Below, piece after piece: positions 25,153-34,490 of a stretch of 64,000 nt of DNA. The stretch is taken from NCBI RefSeq assembly GCF_014641595.1, contig NZ_BMIA01000001.1, forward strand, positions 124,001 through 188,000, given 5' to 3'. A program made the position numbers and the translations under genes. The notes below the pieces were generated by a model. That model ran no database searches, had not been told where the DNA came from, and was given only the letters and a program-made list of their open reading frames with translations. The first letter of the stretch is position 1. Each line of letters opens with the position of its first letter. The DNA comes from Dyadobacter endophyticus (GTDB lineage Bacteria; Bacteroidota; Bacteroidia; Cytophagales; Spirosomataceae).

Positions 25153-25826
25153 GGCTCAGCCCCTAACATATATCCAACGCCAAATACAGTGTGTAGCAAC
25201 TTGGGCTCCGTCCGGTCCACCTTTCTTCGCAGGTAGTTGATATAAACGTCCACCACATTGGTATTGCTGTTGAAGTGCACGTCCCAGACATTTTCAAGCA
25301 GGTCGATCCGGTTGACTACCCGCCCCTGGTTGAGCATCAGGTATTCCAGCAATGCATATTCACGCGCGGTTAATTCAACCCTTTCGCCCCCACGCCACAC
25401 CCGGTGCGAATCGGTCTCAATAGCAAGGTCAAGCACTTCCAACCGCTTCGGGCGCGGTGCGCGGGCCGGGTGTCTTCGGGCCAGCGCTTTCAGTCGGAAA
25501 AGCAATTCCTTAAAGGCAAAAGGTTTGGCAAGGTAATCGTCCGCGCCCGCTTCGAAGCCCAATACCTTATTATCCAGGCTGCCCAACGCTGTGAGCATGA
25601 TTACAGGAACAGCCGGCCAGTTTTGCTTGATAAAGCGGCAAAGGTCCAGCCCATTGACACCCGGCAGGTTTACGTCCAGCACCACCACATCAAACCGGTT
25701 TTCGTTGACCATAGTGCGCCCGATAACTCCATCGAAAGCGATTGAGACACCTATCCCCTCAGAGACCAGGCCTTTTTGGATGAACTGTGTTAGTTCGACA
25801 TCATCTTCTACGACTAATACATTCAT
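25149..25826 (-). CDS. OmpR-family response regulator
   Basis: 225 residues from ATG 25826 (MNVLVVEDDVELTQF); an ATG two codons upstream is equally possible. The receiver domain carries acidic residues E8-D9-D10, phospho-Asp in 'VVVLDVNLPGVNGLD', the conserved Thr in 'VIMLTAL' and Lys in 'YLAKPF'. The C-terminal winged helix is of the OmpR type ('VELTAREYALLEYLMLNQGRVV', 'NVVDVYINYLRRKVD'). It is translated just before the kinase and faces the RND operon across a 140-bp AT-rich gap that has TTAATAACC/TCTAACTACC direct-repeat-like elements. Confidence 0.93.
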   Translation of the reverse strand: MNVLVVEDDVELTQFIQKGLVSEGIGVSIAFDGVIGRTMVNENRFDVVVLDVNLPGVNGLDLCRFIKQNWPAVPVIMLTALGSLDNKVLGFEAGADDYLAKPFAFKELLFRLKALARRHPARAPRPKRLEVLDLAIETDSHRVWRGGERVELTAREYALLEYLMLNQGRVVNRIDLLENVWDVHFNSNTNVVDVYINYLRRKVDRTEPKLLHTVFGVGYMLGAEP

Positions 25827-25972
25827 GTGCATTGGTTGTTTATGTTACCAAATTAACAACCCTTGGCCTTAGAAAACCTATAAAAATGGTTCCTCTAATC
25901 AACTTTTAATAACCTTCTAACTACCCTATAAGAAGTTGCCTGTTTACTTTGGGTTTCAAATCCTGACGCGCA

Positions 25973-26380
25973 ATGGATACTGATAATCAATGGACTGTGT
26001 TTTTTGTCGAAAATGATGAAGATGATGTTGTTTTCTTTGAAATGGCTGTAAGCCAAACTCACCCTGATTGCCTTGTCGAACGCTTCGAGTCATTTGAAAG
26101 CTTAATTGACGGGGTTACTTTCCATGGTTCCTTACACTGTATCATCATATTTATCAACGTGCGCGTGCTTGCCGGATCCGGATTTGATATACTTGACCAG
26201 ATCCGCAAAAGCCCTGCCTTTGACCATGTACCGGTTTTTATATTATCGGCCAATGTTGACCCACAAATTATTTCCAATGCATATAACCGGCAAGCTAATA
26301 GCTATTTATTCAAGCCTGTAACTTTCACTCAGTGGAGAGAATTACTACGCCCGGCAGTTTTATTTGCGAAGAACCTATAA
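25973..26380 (+). CDS. Stand-alone receiver-domain protein lacking the phospho-Asp
   Basis: 135 residues, one CheY-like domain. The acidic pair ('FFVENDEDDVVFFEMA') and the conserved Lys ('YLFKPVTF') are present, and the domain follows the usual order ('VPVFILSANVD' for the Thr/Ser strand). The phospho-acceptor position, however, reads Asn: 'IIIFINVRVLAGSGFDIL' in place of the usual hhhhDxxxP. It is thus a probable pseudo-receiver. It is the first plus-strand gene after the two-component promoter and sits 6 bp before a TolC gene, so it is likely co-expressed with the RND pump. Confidence 0.82.
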   Translation: MDTDNQWTVFFVENDEDDVVFFEMAVSQTHPDCLVERFESFESLIDGVTFHGSLHCIIIFINVRVLAGSGFDILDQIRKSPAFDHVPVFILSANVDPQIISNAYNRQANSYLFKPVTFTQWRELLRPAVLFAKNL

Positions 26381-26386
26381 ACCAAT

Positions 26387-27766
26387 ATGTTAAGATTACC
26401 GCGTACGCTTGTTTTTACTTTAATAGCCTTTGCCACCCATCCCGCCGCGCAAGGGCAGCTGCTCAGCATGGAGCAGGCGGTGAGTTCGGCGGTCGAAAAA
26501 TATCCTACCATTGAAGCCCAAAGGGCAGCGCTGGCGGCATTTCAGGCCAGTGACAGGGTGTTAAAAGACAGCCGTTTACCGAATGTTCGCCTGCATGACC
26601 AGATCGATATCGGCACAGCGAACGGCCTGTCGGGTTCGTATTTTTCGATGGGGATGATCGTTCCGACCTCGGGGGGCCGAAGGCCGGAAAACCGGATGGA
26701 TCTGACCTCTGGCAACATTGCTTTGGCAACAGCGGACTGGGAAGTCTACAATTTTGGCCGCTTTAAAGCAGAAGACCAGCTTGTTAGCGCGGACATTGCT
26801 ATCGGACAAGCTGGCGTAGAAAGGGAAGCGTTTTTGCTCAGGCAAGCAGTGGTTGGAACCTATCTGGATGTACTATGGAGAGGAAGGATCTTGCAGATTG
26901 AATCCCGTAACCTGGCCAGGGCTGACACGGTCAGTAAAATTATTAATAACCTGGTCAGCAACGGCATCAGGCCAGGGCTTGACTCATCGCTTGCAAGCGT
27001 GGAGCTTTCGCGTGCAAGGCTCAACTACTACGAGATCGATGAGGGGCTCAGGCGTTCATTTTTGCAACTGGCCATGCTCACTGGCAGGACAATTAGCGAG
27101 CTCGTGATTGATACCACATTCCATGAGCAGGCGCTAGTTGGTGTGCCATTAGACTTACAGGTAGGCCCTGCCCACCCGCTGCTTCACTACCAGGCTAGTT
27201 TATTAAGCCGTCAGCAAACCGAAGTGGGCGTGATCCGCAGCGCAGCCTTGCCCAGGGTTTCAGTGATGACCGCTGCCTGGGCCCGTGGGACAAGCCTAGA
27301 CCTAGATAACAATTTCGGGCCGCTCGGGTCAGGTTTTGGTTACAGCCGCACCAACTTTTTGGTGGGTTTGGCTGCAACTGTCAACCTGGTTGATTTCCGG
27401 CGCGTCAAAAGCCGACTGCAAGTCCAGCAGTTCAGAATCAAAGAAGCGGATACAAAGCTGGAATTCGAAAGGATGAAACTGGAAAATACGCTGGCTTCCT
27501 CCGACTCGGTGATGTCCATCATGCGCCAGGCGTTGCGGGAGTTGCCCACCGCGATCAGGTCTGCCGAGAGCGCCTATAAACAGCGGCTTTCCCTCTATAA
27601 TAACGGTATCGAAAATATCCTGGGGCTGACAGATGCAATGCAGCTGCTGACCAAAGTCGAAAAACAGGCAGTTGATGTACAGCGGCGCGCTGTCGAGCTC
27701 AGGCTGCAACGCGCCTATGCTACCAGTGACTTCGATGAGTTTTTTAGTTTTTTCCGCCGGCCGTAA
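26387..27766 (+). CDS. TolC-family protein of the RND efflux operon
   Basis: 459 residues: signal peptide ending near 'HPAAQGQLLSMEQ', then two TolC repeats, each with a long helical hairpin ('LVSNGIRPGLDSSLASVELS' in the first, 'SLYNNGIENILGLTDAMQLL' in the second). It supplies the outer-membrane duct. It lies between the receiver-like gene and the RND permease gene (12-bp gap). The order TolC, permease, adaptor is common in Bacteroidota but the reverse of the usual proteobacterial order. Confidence 0.9.
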   Translation: MLRLPRTLVFTLIAFATHPAAQGQLLSMEQAVSSAVEKYPTIEAQRAALAAFQASDRVLKDSRLPNVRLHDQIDIGTANGLSGSYFSMGMIVPTSGGRRPENRMDLTSGNIALATADWEVYNFGRFKAEDQLVSADIAIGQAGVEREAFLLRQAVVGTYLDVLWRGRILQIESRNLARADTVSKIINNLVSNGIRPGLDSSLASVELSRARLNYYEIDEGLRRSFLQLAMLTGRTISELVIDTTFHEQALVGVPLDLQVGPAHPLLHYQASLLSRQQTEVGVIRSAALPRVSVMTAAWARGTSLDLDNNFGPLGSGFGYSRTNFLVGLAATVNLVDFRRVKSRLQVQQFRIKEADTKLEFERMKLENTLASSDSVMSIMRQALRELPTAIRSAESAYKQRLSLYNNGIENILGLTDAMQLLTKVEKQAVDVQRRAVELRLQRAYATSDFDEFFSFFRRP

Positions 27767-27778
27767 AATTATTTTCCC

Positions 27779-30700
27779 ATGTTGAACCTATCATTAAAAC
27801 GTCCGATTGCGGTACTGGTTTTTGTTACCGGGCTGGTGGTATTCTCCGTCATGTCTGCTACCAAGATCCCGGTCGACATTTTTCCCAAACTGAATTCGCC
27901 GGTTATTTATGTTATTGAGCCTTACGGTGGTATGTCCCCTGCTCAGATGGAGGGCTTTTTTGCCACCCGTATGCAGGACCAATTTCTTTATATTGGAGGT
28001 ATTAAGGAAATTTCCAGCAGGAGCGTGCAAGGCCTGACGATCGTCAAACTGTCCTTTTTTGAGGGAAGCGATATGGCGCAGGCTGCAGCCGAGGTGGCTA
28101 TCCAAGTTAATCGGGCCATGAAATTCTTTCCACCAGGCGCGCTGCCCCCCCAGGTGGTCCGGTACGATGCTTCATCTGTGCCGATTGGTGATTTGGTTTT
28201 TAGCAGCAAAACCAGGCCGCTCAAAGAAATCCATGAACTTGCCGTAACGAGGATCCGGCCATTGTTCTCGACGGTTCCCGGCCTTACAGCCCCGCCGCCA
28301 ATCGGTACCAATGCGCGCACAATCGTCATTAACCTGGACCCGCAAAAGGTTCGCGCTCTGAATATTTCACCCGACGAAGTGGTGGAGGCCCTCGCCTCTA
28401 ACAACGCGATGACCCCTTCGGGTAATATCCGGGTAGATAACACTACTTATATTACCACGTTGAACTCACTAGAAGAGCAGGTCGCAGATTTTGGTCAGAT
28501 CCCGGTCAGCACCCAGGGCCGCAGGACAGTTCTTTTAAGGGATATTGCCAATGTAGCTGATGGTTCAGATGTTACAGCTGGCTATGCGCTCGTCAACGGT
28601 AGCCGGTCCTCTTATATCCCGGTTGTAAAGACGGCTGACGCCTCAACCTGGGATGTGGTGACAGCGCTGAAAGCAAGGCTACCAGAAATGCGCAGCCTGC
28701 TGCCGGACGATATCCAGGTGAATTACGAGTTCGACCAATCGGTATTTGTGATCAATTCTGTGAAAAGCCTGCTCTTCGAAGGGGGCCTGGGCGCATTATT
28801 GACCGGGCTGATGGTGCTGATATTTTTGGGCGATTGGCGCTCCTCGCTGATTGTTATCATTACGATCCCTGTATCAATTATAGCCGCAGTGCTCTGTTTG
28901 AACCTTGCCGGTCAGACCATCAATATTATGACACTTTCGGGTTTGGCGCTCGCGATCGGGGTACTTGTCGATCAGGCTACGGTGACCATAGAAAATATTC
29001 ATCAGCACCTTGAGATGGGTAAGCCCAAAAGATTGGCGATCTACGAGGCGTGCCGGGAAGTAGCCCTGCCGCTTTTATTGATCCTGCTTTGTATTATCGC
29101 CGTATTCGCACCCTCATTTATCATGTCCGGCGTCCCCCGTGCGATGTTTTTGCCCCTTTCTCTTTCGATCGGGTTTGCAATGACAGTGTCCTACCTGCTC
29201 GCTCAGAGCCTGGTTCCGATCCTGGCCAACTGGATGCTTAAAGAGCACCAGGGGCATGCGCATCAGACTGAAACTGCCAAGCCGTCTACTTTTTTCGACA
29301 AGGTCCGGGCAGGGTTTATCTCACAAAACCGAAGACTGCTTACCGTCAATAAGCTGGTCGTTGGAGTCTATGCAGTTCTAATCATCGGCCTGGCCGCATG
29401 GGGATTTTCAGCGATCGGTAAGGACATGCTTCCGCAAATAAACTCCGGTCAGATGGTAATCCGGATGAAAACCCCGGATGGAACGCGCCTGGAAAGGACC
29501 GAAGAGCAGGTCGGCAAACTGTTGGCGCTGGTTAACGATGCGGCCGACGGGCATCTGGAAGTTTCGTCCGCCTACGTAGGGGTTGTACCTACCAACTATG
29601 CAACCTCCAATTTGTATGTAAGTACCAGCGGTCCGAACGATGCGGTGATCAAAGTGGGGCTGGCAGCGGAATATAAAACCAACATTCAAGACTTGAAAGA
29701 ACGTATCCGCAGGATGGTACATCAGGAAATGCCCGACATTACGCTTTCGTTCGAACCAGCAGATCTGACAGAAAAGCTCATGAGCGGCGGGGCATTCACA
29801 CCCATTGAGGTGCAGGTTGCCGGGCGCAACATGAAGGAAATCGAGGGGTATGCATCCAGATTGATAGAAAAGCTCTCGGAAGATGAGCACCTGCGTGATG
29901 TGCGCATTGTGCAGCCGCTCAAATTCCCTGTGATCAACATCAAGCTAGACCGTCAAAAGCTGGCAGTGATGGGGCTAAGCCTTCAGGCTGCCGCCCGTTC
30001 TATCACCGCGTCGACTTCATCGAGCCGGTACACTGAGAAAAACCAGTGGCTTGACCAGAACTCGGCCTACACATATCAAGTGCAGGTGCAGATTCCTGAA
30101 TTTGCTATGCGCAACCTGGGCCAATTGCAGGAAGTGCCTCTCGTGGCAGGGCAAGCACGTCCTGTGCTGGCGGATGTCGCTACGTTTTCGGTTGATACCT
30201 TGCCAGGAGAATATTCCAGGACCGGGCCCAGGCGCTTTGTGACGGTTTCTGCCAATATGCACCATCAGGATCTTGGCACGGCAACCACATCGGTAGAAAA
30301 TGCGATCGCTTCGCTTGGTCAAGCGCCCAAAGGTATTGCCATCGAGGTAAAGGGGATGTCCTCACTTTTGACTGAGACGCTGGACAGTCTTCAAATTGGG
30401 TTGAGTATCGCAATTTTAGTCATATTTCTGCTTTTGGCGGCAAACTACCAGTCCCTTAAACTTTCACTGGTAATCCTTTCAACGGTTCCAGCCGTCATCG
30501 CCGGATCGATCGCAGCATTGCTCCTGACTGGAAGCACCTTGAACCTTCAATCCTATATGGGTATCATCATGTCCACCGGTATTTCGGTGGCTAACGCGAT
30601 CCTGATCGTGACCAATGCCGAGCGTTTGCGCTGGGAGTACCGGGATGCCGAAAAAGCGGCGCTGGATAGCGCGGGACTGCGGTTAAGGCCGGTTTTAATG

Positions 30701-30976
30701 ACCAGCTTTGCGATGGTGGCCGGTATGGTACCGATGGCGCTCGGCACCGGTGAAGCCGGCGAGCAGGTTGCGCCGCTGGGACGCGCTGTAATCGGCGGAC
30801 TGGTAGCATCCACCCTGGCTGCCCTTTATATCGTACCCCAGGTGTATGCGCTGCTGCAAAAGAAAACACCGTTGCAAGATCCTTCATTGTTGCCCGATCA
30901 TTCTGTGGCAATACATACATCACTTTCAGCAAACGGCTCCCATAAATCTGAACAAGCACTAAGCAATGAAAACTAA
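27779..30976 (+). CDS. RND efflux permease
   Basis: 1065 residues with the RND duplicated plan: helix 1 ('PIAVLVFVTGLVVFSVMSA'), a large periplasmic loop ('PVDIFPKLNSPVIYVIEPYG'), helices 2-6, then a second half starting near residue 515. The TM4 proton-relay segment reads 'GLALAIGVLVDQATVTIEN': one Asp, with Gln at the place of the second Asp of AcrB/MexB. A single relay Asp is a feature of heavy-metal (CusA-type) pumps, though overall the sequence looks mixed. It is coupled to the adaptor gene by an 11-bp overlap. Confidence 0.93.
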   Translation: MLNLSLKRPIAVLVFVTGLVVFSVMSATKIPVDIFPKLNSPVIYVIEPYGGMSPAQMEGFFATRMQDQFLYIGGIKEISSRSVQGLTIVKLSFFEGSDMAQAAAEVAIQVNRAMKFFPPGALPPQVVRYDASSVPIGDLVFSSKTRPLKEIHELAVTRIRPLFSTVPGLTAPPPIGTNARTIVINLDPQKVRALNISPDEVVEALASNNAMTPSGNIRVDNTTYITTLNSLEEQVADFGQIPVSTQGRRTVLLRDIANVADGSDVTAGYALVNGSRSSYIPVVKTADASTWDVVTALKARLPEMRSLLPDDIQVNYEFDQSVFVINSVKSLLFEGGLGALLTGLMVLIFLGDWRSSLIVIITIPVSIIAAVLCLNLAGQTINIMTLSGLALAIGVLVDQATVTIENIHQHLEMGKPKRLAIYEACREVALPLLLILLCIIAVFAPSFIMSGVPRAMFLPLSLSIGFAMTVSYLLAQSLVPILANWMLKEHQGHAHQTETAKPSTFFDKVRAGFISQNRRLLTVNKLVVGVYAVLIIGLAAWGFSAIGKDMLPQINSGQMVIRMKTPDGTRLERTEEQVGKLLALVNDAADGHLEVSSAYVGVVPTNYATSNLYVSTSGPNDAVIKVGLAAEYKTNIQDLKERIRRMVHQEMPDITLSFEPADLTEKLMSGGAFTPIEVQVAGRNMKEIEGYASRLIEKLSEDEHLRDVRIVQPLKFPVINIKLDRQKLAVMGLSLQAAARSITASTSSSRYTEKNQWLDQNSAYTYQVQVQIPEFAMRNLGQLQEVPLVAGQARPVLADVATFSVDTLPGEYSRTGPRRFVTVSANMHHQDLGTATTSVENAIASLGQAPKGIAIEVKGMSSLLTETLDSLQIGLSIAILVIFLLLAANYQSLKLSLVILSTVPAVIAGSIAALLLTGSTLNLQSYMGIIMSTGISVANAILIVTNAERLRWEYRDAEKAALDSAGLRLRPVLMTSFAMVAGMVPMALGTGEAGEQVAPLGRAVIGGLVASTLAALYIVPQVYALLQKKTPLQDPSLLPDHSVAIHTSLSANGSHKSEQALSNEN

Positions 30977-32075
30977 TCCATATAACTGTTTAATACTAAT
31001 GTTAGGGCTGGGCGTTTTTTCCGCCTGTTCTTCCTCCGAATCATCCACGCCCAAGGAATCAAAAAAACAAAAAGGCAAAAACGAGATTTCCTTTAAAATT
31101 GGCGAAGTATCACAAGGTTCAGTCGGGCAAGAGATCCAGTTGCCGGGCGAGTTCCTTGCTTTTCAGGAAGTCAGCATTTACCCGAAGGCCGATGGCTTTG
31201 TGCAGAAAGTGCTGGTCGACCGGGGCTCTCCGGTACGCAAAGGGGAAGTATTGATGGTGCTGGAAGCGCCCGAGACCGAGCAGCAACTGGTGGCGGCGCG
31301 TTCGAATTTTTTAAAAGCCCAGGCCATGCTCGTGGCCAGCAAGGAGCACTACCGGCGGTTGAAAGCCAGTACGCGCATAACGGGCTCGGTATCCGCGCTC
31401 GATTTGGAAAGCGCGTATGCTAAAATGATGGCCGACAGCGCGTCGGCGATGGGGGAAAAGGCCAACTTTGACGCCTTGACAGAGATCAAAAGCTACCTGA
31501 CCGTCAGGGCACCGTTCGATGGGATTATCACAGAGCGTAACGTCCACCCCGGGGCATTGGTGGGTTCAGGCCTTCGGCAGGTGGGGCCGATGCTTAACCT
31601 GCAACAGCAGGACCGGTTAAGACTCGTGGTGGATGTGCCTGAAAATTATAGCCTGGGCCTAAAAAAAGGCAAACCGGTTAGCTACTATTTGAATGCGATG
31701 CCAGGACAGACTTTCAAAGGGAGCATCAGCCGCCGGTCAGGCAACATGAACTTGAAGTTCAGGTCCGAAACTGTGGAAATCGATGTCAATAATGCAAGCC
31801 GCGGGATTAAACCAGGGATGTTCGCCGAAGTGATGCTAACACCCGAAGCAACCCAGGGTGCATTGACCGTACCGAGCACCGCCGTTATCGTTTCAACCGA
31901 ACGCCAGTATGTGATCAAAGTTAACCCAGAAGGTAACGCCGAGTTTGTAGATGTGCGCCTGGGGCAGCAGGCAAAGATGACAGAGGTGTTCGGAAACCTC
32001 AAAAAAGGAGATAAGATTATTGTAAACCCGCGAAATGACCTCAGGCAGGGAACGAAGGTAGTGGCAAGCAGGTAA
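30966..32075 (+). CDS. RND periplasmic adaptor lipoprotein
   Basis: 369 residues. The lipoprotein signal ends in 'GVFSACSSS' (lipobox), followed by a Ser/Lys-rich linker, the lipoyl half 'GFVQKVLVDRGSPVRKGEVLMVLE', a short alpha-hairpin (about 95-150), the second lipoyl half 'APFDGIITERNVHPGALVG', and beta-barrel and membrane-proximal domains. Start ATG 30966 overlaps the end of the permease gene. It joins the RND permease to TolC. Confidence 0.92.
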   Translation: MKTNPYNCLILMLGLGVFSACSSSESSTPKESKKQKGKNEISFKIGEVSQGSVGQEIQLPGEFLAFQEVSIYPKADGFVQKVLVDRGSPVRKGEVLMVLEAPETEQQLVAARSNFLKAQAMLVASKEHYRRLKASTRITGSVSALDLESAYAKMMADSASAMGEKANFDALTEIKSYLTVRAPFDGIITERNVHPGALVGSGLRQVGPMLNLQQQDRLRLVVDVPENYSLGLKKGKPVSYYLNAMPGQTFKGSISRRSGNMNLKFRSETVEIDVNNASRGIKPGMFAEVMLTPEATQGALTVPSTAVIVSTERQYVIKVNPEGNAEFVDVRLGQQAKMTEVFGNLKKGDKIIVNPRNDLRQGTKVVASR

Positions 32076-32359
32076 ACCGTGGTTAGGTAATAGCGATACA
32101 CCCTACATCAAATGGTACACTCAAATAGTGACTTTCTGCATTTGTGTTTGTCGCTAACCGGAAAAGCTGCGCAACGACAAGCTTCGGAATGGCTTCATCG
32201 ATGAAGCCATCCGGATTGTGACCCGGCCGGTTGAAGGGAAAATGTTCATTGACGGGTTATAGCCACTATTTGTTTTACAAGGTCCTTGGCGAGATGTATT
32301 GTGCGGGAATGAAAGCGGGCCATGCGGGTATTGGGGTAACAGCGGCAATCGGCGATCAA

Positions 32360-32590
32360 ATGACAAAAAAGGTAGACACTTTAAGTGCCACCCAGAAACT
32401 TGCCTTGGAGGTAGCCCCTTTTATCAAAGCATTAAGGGAAACGGGATACACTTCACTGAATGAAATTGCAAATAAATTAAATGAGCTAGATAGGCCATCC
32501 CCAAACGGGGCAAAGTGGGATAAGCGATTAGTCGAGAAGGTACAGGATTTGATTATTAAAATCGAAAATGAAAGACAGCATAATATTTGA
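32360..32590 (+). pseudogene. Resolvase/invertase C-terminal fragment
   Basis: 76 codons from ATG 32360. 'TQKLALEVAPFIKALRETGYTSLNEIANKLNELDRPSPNGAKWDKRLVEKV' (given in blocks: 'FIKALRETGYTSLNEIANKL', 'NELDRPSPNGAKWDKRLVEK') matches the linker and C-terminal helix-turn-helix of serine-recombinase invertases. The catalytic N-terminal domain with its Ser is absent. Just upstream (32162-32262) a 30-codon stretch 'KLRNDKLRNGFIDEAIRIVT' may be another gene scrap. This marks the left edge of the scrambled region up to 44 kb. Confidence 0.6.
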
Positions 32591-32710
32591 GTATTTTGAT
32601 TAAATACATGTAAATATAAGTTAATAAAAATCAAAACTTTAATGCACTCATTTTTATTTTAATCTTTAAGAACGTATGGCGTAAACGCTATGCATGAGCA
32701 GATAATGCTT

Positions 32711-32750
32711 AATCCACTGCGATTGTGTCGCAGTGGATTTTTGAGTATTT
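32711..32750. terminator. Strong 12-bp hairpin terminator
   Basis: AATCCACTGCGA and TCGCAGTGGATT pair perfectly around TTGTG (32711-32739), followed by TTTTTGAGTATTTTTT. A second hairpin (GTATGGCGT/ACGCTATGC, 32674-32693) stands 17 bp upstream. No complete gene lies between the resolvase stop (32590) and this terminator. Confidence 0.8.
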
Positions 32751-32833
32751 TTTAGATTTACTTATCGGAAAAAGATGTTCTTAAATTGCATTTGATATTT
32801 GCTTGAAAACACTAATTTAGTAATCATTTTTTG

Positions 32834-32850
32834 GTGTGATAATATCGCAC
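32834..32850. promoter_or_regulatory. Short dyad upstream of DUF202 gene
   Basis: GTGTGATA-A-TATCGCAC pairs at 7 of 8 positions (the eighth is a possible G-U in RNA). It lies between two terminators, 80 bp before the DUF202 start. It could be an operator or part of a small RNA. Confidence 0.3.
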
Positions 32851-32866
32851 TATGTTCGTTTAGAGG

Positions 32867-32905
32867 AAAGCCAGCACTCACTGAGTGCTGGCTTTTTATT
32901 TTTTA
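32867..32905. terminator. Strong 14-bp hairpin with T-run
   Basis: AAAGCCAGCACTCA (32867-32880), one base, TGAGTGCTGGCTTT (32882-32895), then TTATTTTTTATT. It is a textbook terminator standing only 25 bp before the DUF202 start, so it would end a short transcript beginning in the 32750-32866 stretch. Confidence 0.8.
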
Positions 32906-32930
32906 TTGAACACGTAAATTTTAGATAAAT

Positions 32931-33347
32931 ATGGCAGAAAACTCAATTCGTGAAAATAAAGATTACAAACCCAATGATCACCTGGCAAATGAGCGGACAT
33001 ATCTTGCCTGGGTAAGAACTGGCGTTGGGATCATGGCATTTGGGTTTGTTGTCGTCAAATTCTCCCTATTTATTACCCAGATTAATGTTGTTCTTGAAAG
33101 GCCGGTCAAAATTTACTCGCACGGGTATTCCAAAATCATCGGGGTTGTATTGATCCTTTTCGGGATCTCTTCGATACTGCTCGCGTTCGTCCAGTTTCAC
33201 ATCACAGACACAGAGCTGAAAAGTGGAACCTACCGCCCAAGGATCTGGCTGACTAATCTGTTGACCGTTGTGCTGGTGTTAATTAGTGTCCTTCTTGTGG
33301 TTTATTTGATGCTGAGTGTAAACTTTCAAGACTATTTAACTCAATGA
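32931..33347 (+). CDS. DUF202 (YidH-like) membrane protein
   Basis: 138 residues with a hydrophilic start and the DUF202 signature 'DHLANERTYLAWVRTGVGIMAFG', followed by two more hydrophobic segments ('IIGVVLILFGISSILLAF' and 'NLLTVVLVLISVLLVVYLML'). DUF202 proteins sit in the inner membrane; their role is not established. The gene is isolated and intact within a degraded region. Confidence 0.9.
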   Translation: MAENSIRENKDYKPNDHLANERTYLAWVRTGVGIMAFGFVVVKFSLFITQINVVLERPVKIYSHGYSKIIGVVLILFGISSILLAFVQFHITDTELKSGTYRPRIWLTNLLTVVLVLISVLLVVYLMLSVNFQDYLTQ

Positions 33348-33357
33348 AATCCAAGCT

Positions 33358-33733
33358 ATGGCAAAAACCTTCACATTATACTATCGATACCTGGCGACTT
33401 TCTTCGTACTTATAGTAGCATTGTTCTTATTTAATCGCAAGCCAGAGCCCACTGTTAATGAGCTTTTTATGGAGTCCGGCCTTAACAGCTGATATCGAAG
33501 GCACTGTCAGAAATGAAGATGGCGCATTGCTATCAAATGTCAATGTGCTCATTAAGGGAACGCAGGGTATCACGCGCACCAGCGCTGCCGGACGATTTTC
33601 GATCTCAGTCAATGCCGGTGAGGAAGCTACACTGGGTTTTTCTTTGGCTGGTTACCAGTTACAGGAGGTCCATTTGGGCAGTCAGACTTCGCTGGATGTC
33701 ATGCTGAAAGCTGAATCAAACCAATCCAGATAG
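33358..33733 (+). pseudogene. CarboxypepD_reg-like domain stub (truncated TonB-dependent receptor?)
   Basis: Two overlapping frames. 33358-33492 encodes a basic start and membrane or signal helix ('YRYLATFFVLIVALFLFNRK'). 33458-33733, shifted by one base, encodes one carboxypeptidase-regulatory-like domain ('EGTVRNEDGALLSNVNVLIK', 'SAAGRFSISVNAGEEATLGF') and stops. A signal helix followed by this domain is how SusC-type receptors begin, so this is probably the N-terminal stub of a lost receptor with a frameshift. A tiny stand-alone protein is less likely. Confidence 0.5.
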
Positions 33734-33988
33734 TCATGATATCTCGCTTTCAGGTTTGACGACGCGGTATCACTGGTAATTCCCGTTTGTTCTCCGAAAT
33801 TCCTGTTTGCCCTACTAGCACTCGGTAATTTACGAGCAAGAAATCTGACAATTGACAGGAAAACTGCATGGGAGGCCAATTTAGAATCTGAGGATGTGGT
33901 TATAAATATTCTGGCTGAGCACATCGAGAAGATTAGTATTCGATACTAAAAGATCTTGCAGATTGATTGTATAGTTGAATGCATATTT

Positions 33989-34490
33989 ATGAGTTGTACG
34001 CAGATAACGAAATGGTGCTCCTGGTTAATTCTTCTTTTTTTGGCCAACTGTCATCAACGTCAAGCAGATAATGGAAAAATGATTGATTTGACTTACCGAG
34101 ATGGTGTTAACTCATTTTCTGTCAAATTTACCGGTAGTGACACTATCTGGATAAAAAACAACTATCGAGATGCCGAACTTGGTAAAGCGGATCAAGAAGC
34201 GAATTACTTTCTTTTGAGCAAAACTCAGGTCAATCAGTTCGACAGCCTCTTAGAGGAATACGATACTGACGCGATGGATTCGAGTTGGGCAGGGGCCGTT
34301 GCTATCGGCTGGCAATATATACTCGCCATACGATCTTCTTCCTCTGCGCAAACTTACCTGCATAATAGTGTAAACTCCGAGAACGTTGATCCTGTCGCCG
34401 AGCTATTGATAGACATCAGCCAGAAATCTAAGTGGCTCCCTACGTTGCATGAGCATAAATTCTGCTCCGAAATGTATTTGTCGAGACATA
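33989..34490 (+). pseudogene. Lipoprotein gene, 3' end lost at a junction
   Basis: From ATG 33989 (an in-frame ATG at 33956 precedes it) a lipoprotein signal 'WLILLFLANCHQRQ' is followed by a hydrophilic domain ('IDLTYRDGVNSFSVKFTGSD', 'LLSKTQVNQFDSLLEEYDTD'). The frame stays open to 34675, but beyond about 34490 it merely reads the complement of another gene. The family is not identified. Its true end has been replaced by that of the gene on the other strand. Confidence 0.5.

Noticed and set aside
33738..33950. About 70-codon plus-strand open stretch ending at TAA 33948-33950
   Set aside because: It has no start codon and no recognisable family. It may be another gene tail, but the support is too weak to call.
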